A stretch of DNA of 64,000 nucleotides from Rhizohabitans arisaemae (lineage in GTDB: Bacteria > Actinomycetota > Actinomycetes > Streptosporangiales > Streptosporangiaceae): contig NZ_BLRH01000009.1 in assembly GCF_025996515.1 (NCBI RefSeq), forward strand, positions 1,054,001-1,118,000, given 5' to 3'. Of this stretch, positions 61,065 through 64,000 are shown one piece after another. The notes under the pieces were generated by a model. That model had not been told where the DNA came from. It did not search any database and saw only the letters and a list, made by a program, of their open reading frames with translations. The stretch's first letter is position 1. The number at the start of each line of letters is the position of its first letter. A program made the translations under genes and the position numbers.

Positions 61065-62066
61065 ATGGAGTTTCGTCACCTTGGCCGTAGCGGCCTCATG
61101 GTCAGTGAGATCAGCTACGGCAACTGGATCACCCACGGCTCACAGGTGGAGGAGGAGGCCGCACTCGCGTGTGTGAAGGCGGCCCTCGACGAGGGAATCA
61201 CGACCTTCGACACGGCGGACGTCTACGCGGCGACCCGCGCGGAAGAGGTCCTCGGGCGGGCCCTGCAGGGCATCAGGCGCGAGTCCCTGGAGATTTTCAC
61301 CAAGGTGTACTGGCCGACCGGGAGCGGGCCGAACGACCGCGGCCTGTCCCGTAAGCACATCCACGAGTCCGTCCACGCTTCGCTGCGGCGGCTGAAGACC
61401 GACTACGTCGACCTTTACCAGGCGCACCGCTTCGACGCGGAGACGCCGCTGGAGGAGACCCTCAAGACCTTCGACGACCTGGTCCGCCAGGGGAAGGTGC
61501 TGTACGTCGGCGTGTCGGAGTGGACGGCCGGGCAGATCGCCGAGGCCCTGCGGATGGCGGACGAGATGGGCTTCGACCGGCTCGTCTCCAACCAGCCGCA
61601 GTACTCGATGCTCTGGCGGGTCATCGAGGAGGAGGTCGTCCCCCTCAGCGTCAAGGAGGGCGTGGGACAGATCGTCTGGTCCCCCATCGCCCAGGGTGTC
61701 CTCACCGGCAAGTACCTCCCCGGTCAGGCGCCGCCCGCCGGCTCCCGGGCCACCGACCCTTCCGGCCAGTCGTTCATGGGGTCGTTCCTGGAGAACGACG
61801 ACCTGCTCACCCGGGTGCAGAACCTGAAGCCGATCGCGGCGGAGGCCGGCCTGTCCATGGCCCAGCTCGCGGTCGCCTGGGTCCTGCAGAACCCGAACGT
61901 CTCCTCGGCGATCATCGGCGCCTCCCGGCCCGAGCAGGTGCGGGACAACGCCAAGGCGGCGGGCGTCCGGCTCGGTGCCGACGTCATGGCGGCGATCGAC
62001 GACGTCCTCGGCCCGGTGGTCCTGCGCGACCCGTCGCTGACGTCCAGCCCGGAGCGGCGCCCCTGA
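61065..62066 (+). CDS. Aldo-keto reductase
   Basis: NADPH-dependent reductase of the aldo-keto family, close in pattern to the potassium-channel-beta / YdhF branch. 333 residues: MEFRHLGRSGLMVSEISYGNW, GITTFDTADVYAATRAEEVLGRAL (catalytic Asp and Tyr), EIFTKVYWP (Lys), VDLYQAHRFDAETPLEETL (His), then the cofactor site VSNQPQYSMLWR, VWSPIAQGVLTGKY and SSAIIGASRPEQVRDNAKA. The ATG follows a short purine-rich site. The frame runs far upstream into the phoX region but without support. Substrate unknown. A direct repeat lies upstream. Confidence 0.9.
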   Translation: MEFRHLGRSGLMVSEISYGNWITHGSQVEEEAALACVKAALDEGITTFDTADVYAATRAEEVLGRALQGIRRESLEIFTKVYWPTGSGPNDRGLSRKHIHESVHASLRRLKTDYVDLYQAHRFDAETPLEETLKTFDDLVRQGKVLYVGVSEWTAGQIAEALRMADEMGFDRLVSNQPQYSMLWRVIEEEVVPLSVKEGVGQIVWSPIAQGVLTGKYLPGQAPPAGSRATDPSGQSFMGSFLENDDLLTRVQNLKPIAAEAGLSMAQLAVAWVLQNPNVSSAIIGASRPEQVRDNAKAAGVRLGADVMAAIDDVLGPVVLRDPSLTSSPERRP

Positions 62067-62117
62067 CAGCCCTCTGAGGCCCCCGGCCGATGAGATCCCC
62101 CCGGGGTCTGGGTGCGC

Positions 62118-62327
62118 TCAGGCCTCGGGGCGCAGGCTCATGGCCGCGTACTCCACCCGGTCCCCCTCCAGCAGGGTCACCTGCTCCACACCCGCCTCCA
62201 GCAGGGTCCGCCAGTTCTCGCCGAGCCAGGACTCGGCGTCGGCCTGGCTGGTGAACACTTCGTGCGGCAAAGGCGTGCCGTCCAGTTCGGCTCCGTCGGC
62301 ATTCTCGTAACGCCAGCGCCATGTCAT
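62118..62327 (-). CDS. Small conserved hypothetical protein
   Basis: 69 residues, begins MTWRWRYENADG and contains HEVFTSQADAESWLGENWRTLLEAGVEQVTLLEGD and a final VEYAAMSLRPEA. The pattern is that of small actinobacterial proteins sometimes found near transport or stress genes; no function is known. It probably forms a mixed alpha-beta domain. Convergent with the aldo-keto reductase (51 bases between stops) and divergent from the SCO2322-like gene, whose start is 85 bases away. Confidence 0.75.
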   Translation of the reverse strand: MTWRWRYENADGAELDGTPLPHEVFTSQADAESWLGENWRTLLEAGVEQVTLLEGDRVEYAAMSLRPEA

Positions 62328-62412
62328 GCCATACGCTCCATTTCGTGGGTTTCGTCCGCGCCGTAGCGGACTTGGCGACCCTACTTCAATCATGACCACG
62401 GAGGCTCCCAGC

Positions 62413-63168
62413 ATGCTGCCCAGGCTTCGCCGTACCGCACTCCTCGTCGCGGCGACAGCACTCCTCTTGACGCCGGCCCCCGCCGTCCTCGCCAAGACGC
62501 CGGAGACGCCGGAGACGCGGTCACCGGGGGCCGAACCTCCTGGCGGCGAAACCCCCGAGCCGGTCCCGAGCCCCCGGCCGGAGCAACTCAAACGGTTCTG
62601 GAGCTACCACCAGTTCGACGGCACGGGCTGGATCTTCGTCCAGCAGGGGCCGGGCGACCGCAACCCCAGGGACGGCTCCGTGGAGGGCTGGCGGTTCTCC
62701 GCCTCCGAGAACGTGATGTCCGCCGAACCCCCCTCCGGGGAGACCTACCCGTTCGAGACGATCTGCGCGGGCGTCGAACCGCGACCGGGGATGAAACGGG
62801 TGGGCCTGGTCGTCGACTTCGGGGCGGCCGAGGACGCGTTCCCCGGCGACGCGCCCCCCAAGCCCACCAAAGTCGTCAAGTGCGCGGTGACGGGTGAGAA
62901 CGCGACCGGCATGGACCTGCTCGCCTCCGTGGTCAGGCCCCGGATCGACCGCGAGGACTACATCGTCGAGATCAACGGCTATCCGGCCAAGGAGAAGGAC
63001 AAGGGCAGCGCGGTCCAGCCGCAAAACCTCGCCCCCGTGGTGGACGCGGGCGGCTCCTCGCTCACCTGGATCCTCGGCGGGGTGGGCATCGTGGCGTTGC
63101 TCGGCGTCGGGGCGTACGCGGTCGCCCGGCGCGGCGGCGGGGGTTCCGAGAGTAAAGATCACGCCTAG
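62413..63168 (+). CDS. SCO2322-type exported membrane-anchored protein
   Basis: 251 residues. A signal peptide (LRRTALLVAATALLLTPAPAVLA), a Pro/Glu-rich spacer, then a domain with RFWSYHQFDGTGWIFVQQGPGDRNPRDGSVEGWRFS and VGLVVDFGAAEDAFPGD, and a C-terminal transmembrane helix (SLTWILGGVGIVALLGVGAYAVA) with a basic tail. This matches the SCO2322 family, which in Streptomyces lies next to cobalt-transport and cobalamin genes, as it does here (cobU is the third gene on). Chosen ATG follows GGAGG; an earlier ATG (62392) is also possible. A cobalt- or corrinoid-related role is inferred only from synteny. Confidence 0.82.
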   Translation: MLPRLRRTALLVAATALLLTPAPAVLAKTPETPETRSPGAEPPGGETPEPVPSPRPEQLKRFWSYHQFDGTGWIFVQQGPGDRNPRDGSVEGWRFSASENVMSAEPPSGETYPFETICAGVEPRPGMKRVGLVVDFGAAEDAFPGDAPPKPTKVVKCAVTGENATGMDLLASVVRPRIDREDYIVEINGYPAKEKDKGSAVQPQNLAPVVDAGGSSLTWILGGVGIVALLGVGAYAVARRGGGGSESKDHA

Positions 63169-63250
63169 CCCTCCGCGCCCCGATCGGCTCCACCTGCGCG
63201 GACGGTGATACTGACCCCGAACTGATGATCATTCGGCTTGGGGGGCCGGT

Positions 63251-63577
63251 ATGCCGGTGAGCGATCTGATCGGCCATTCGGTCTGGGACGCCGGAGGCCA
63301 GTGGGTGGGACATGTGGTGGACGTCCGGCTCAAGGCCCGCGAGCGCTTCGGGATGAAGAAGGACTTCCAGGTCATAGGCCTGATCGTCTCCGCGGTTCAG
63401 ACCCCCGGAGGCCTGCTGAGCCGCCGGGGGGAGATCCGGACCGACGGGTTCCTGGGGGTCCTCGCGAGAATCCTCGACCGCACCAGGTGTTACGTGCCGA
63501 TGCACGCGGTGTCCTCCAGCGACACCGGGGAGGTCCTGCTGAACGCCCGGCGGGAGGACCTCAAGAACCTCAACTGA
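63251..63577 (+). CDS. PRC-barrel-like small protein
   Basis: 108 residues. SDLIGHSVWDAGGQWVGHVVDVRLKARERFGMKKDFQVIGLIVS has the layout of a PRC-barrel domain (beta-rich, GxxVGxVxDV). The rest (GLLSRRGEIRTDGFLGVLARILDRTRCYVPMHAVSS) is not recognised. PRC-barrel proteins bind RNA or protein partners in ribosome maturation or photosynthesis, but this short version is uncharacterised. It starts with ATG 82 bases after the SCO2322-like gene and lies before cobU; no operon link is proven. Confidence 0.7.
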   Translation: MPVSDLIGHSVWDAGGQWVGHVVDVRLKARERFGMKKDFQVIGLIVSAVQTPGGLLSRRGEIRTDGFLGVLARILDRTRCYVPMHAVSSSDTGEVLLNARREDLKNLN

Positions 63578-63614
63578 AGCCGCGCCGCCGTACCCCCGTA
63601 TGCTCGGTCGGCGT

Positions 63615-64000
63615 ATGAACGTCGAGATCGCGGGGACGGGCGGCCCGCACGGGTGGCCGCAGGAGGGCTGCCGCTGCGCCTCCTGCGGCAGGATGCGCGC
63701 GGGCGGCGCCCGCCGCGCCCCCACCGAGGTGATCGCCGACGGCGTCGTGCTCGCCCCGGGCACCGAAGTCGTGTCCGGCGACGGGATCCGAGTCCTGTAC
63801 GGCGGCACGCCGCGTTCGCCGGGAGCCTACGACCTCGTCCTGGCGGACCTGGCGGGCGGCCCGGAACGGCTCGCCCTCCTCCGGCGCGACGGTGCCGTCG
63901 GGCCCGGCACGCGGGTCGTCGCGGTCGGGCTGGACCACCGGATGCCCTCGGAGGCCGAGCTCACCCGGCGCCTGGGTTTCTGGGGGGCGGGCGCGGTCCC
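63615..64000 (+). CDS. cobU: Adenosylcobinamide kinase/guanylyltransferase, N-terminal part
   Basis: Only the first 128 codons are in the window. The start MNVEIAGTGGPHGWPQEGCRCASCGRMRAGG, with Gly-Gly-Cys-x-Cys-x2-Cys, and RRAPTEVIADGV match the N-terminal extension of the actinobacterial CobU fusion. That extension is a shortened relative of a metallo-beta-lactamase fold and precedes the kinase/GTase domain that lies beyond the window. CobU phosphorylates and activates adenosylcobinamide in cobalamin assembly. The metal-binding HxHxDH motif of full lactamase-fold domains is not visible here. Confidence 0.7.
   Translation, partial: MNVEIAGTGGPHGWPQEGCRCASCGRMRAGGARRAPTEVIADGVVLAPGTEVVSGDGIRVLYGGTPRSPGAYDLVLADLAGGPERLALLRRDGAVGPGTRVVAVGLDHRMPSEAELTRRLGFWGAGAV

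Overview
The window is a contiguous stretch of a high-GC actinobacterial chromosome. Codons are strongly GC-rich at the third position. Marker genes include a diheme QcrC / bc1-aa3 respiratory branch, a mycothiol-type DinB-like enzyme, PspA with the actinobacterial partners PspAA and PspAB, a PimB-like mannosyltransferase and an AdoK-type adenosine kinase. Gene order (glk, SRPBCC, fadD, pimB-like, NlpC/P60, AsnC-like domain, DnaQ-UvrC fusion, qcrB/A/C, ctaE, trpD, ldt, ctaF/D/C, cysteine desulfurase, adoK, erpA, nadA) matches the core of the Streptomyces chromosome in outline. Protein details suggest a Streptosporangiales-like relative rather than Streptomyces itself; that placement is an inference. 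No rRNA, tRNA, CRISPR array, prophage or insertion sequence was recognised.

Layout. 1-1.1 kb: end of a urate-degradation operon (uraD, uraH, uricase, running left) with an inverted-repeat operator candidate. 1.1-8.9 kb: a membrane protein of unknown function, endonuclease IV, a LytTR regulator, a sulfite-oxidase-like molybdoenzyme, DAHP synthase behind a leader peptide with six consecutive aromatic codons and an attenuator hairpin, an orphan antitoxin, and thiI. 9-13.8 kb: MHYT membrane sensor, phosphofructokinase, glycerol kinase, a small PhoX-like protein. 13.9-20.4 kb: an accessory-looking block with a large protein joining an apparently dead caspase-like domain to a membrane KAP NTPase, followed by a MerR + VIT/VWA pair with a well-defined operator-promoter. 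20.4-36.8 kb: lipid, sugar and cell-wall housekeeping (acyltransferase, esterase, glucokinase, acyl-CoA ligase, PimB-like enzyme, two metallopeptidases, NlpC/P60) and a nuclease pair. 36.9-47.7 kb: cytochrome bc1-aa3 genes in two leftward blocks (ctaE-qcrCAB and ctaCDF). These are separated by a receiver-like protein, trpD, a decayed iron-siderophore permease that still carries a textbook iron box, and an L,D-transpeptidase. 47.8-52.9 kb: sulfur / Fe-S / NAD functions (cysteine desulfurase, TusA-like protein, adoK, erpA, nadA), with nadA flanked by four copies of a palindromic repeat. 53-58 kb: a SIMPL protein, a mycothiol-dependent enzyme family member, and the psp envelope-stress operon pspA-pspAA-htpX-pspAB. 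58-64 kb: a Tat-exported PhoX phosphatase with a possible Pho box, a lipoprotein, an aldo-keto reductase, small proteins, and the start of cobU.

How the genes work together. Most of the window is core metabolism: respiration, aromatic amino acid entry, NAD and Fe-S biogenesis, and cell-envelope maintenance. Erp/cysteine-desulfurase/TusA functions sit beside the Fe-S and heme respiratory genes and the [4Fe-4S] enzyme NadA. The parts least explained by known housekeeping are the dead-caspase/KAP protein, the MerR-VIT pair and the palindromic repeat family around nadA. Starts were chosen from Shine-Dalgarno spacing and family N-termini; where they differ from the longest frame this is stated in the entry.
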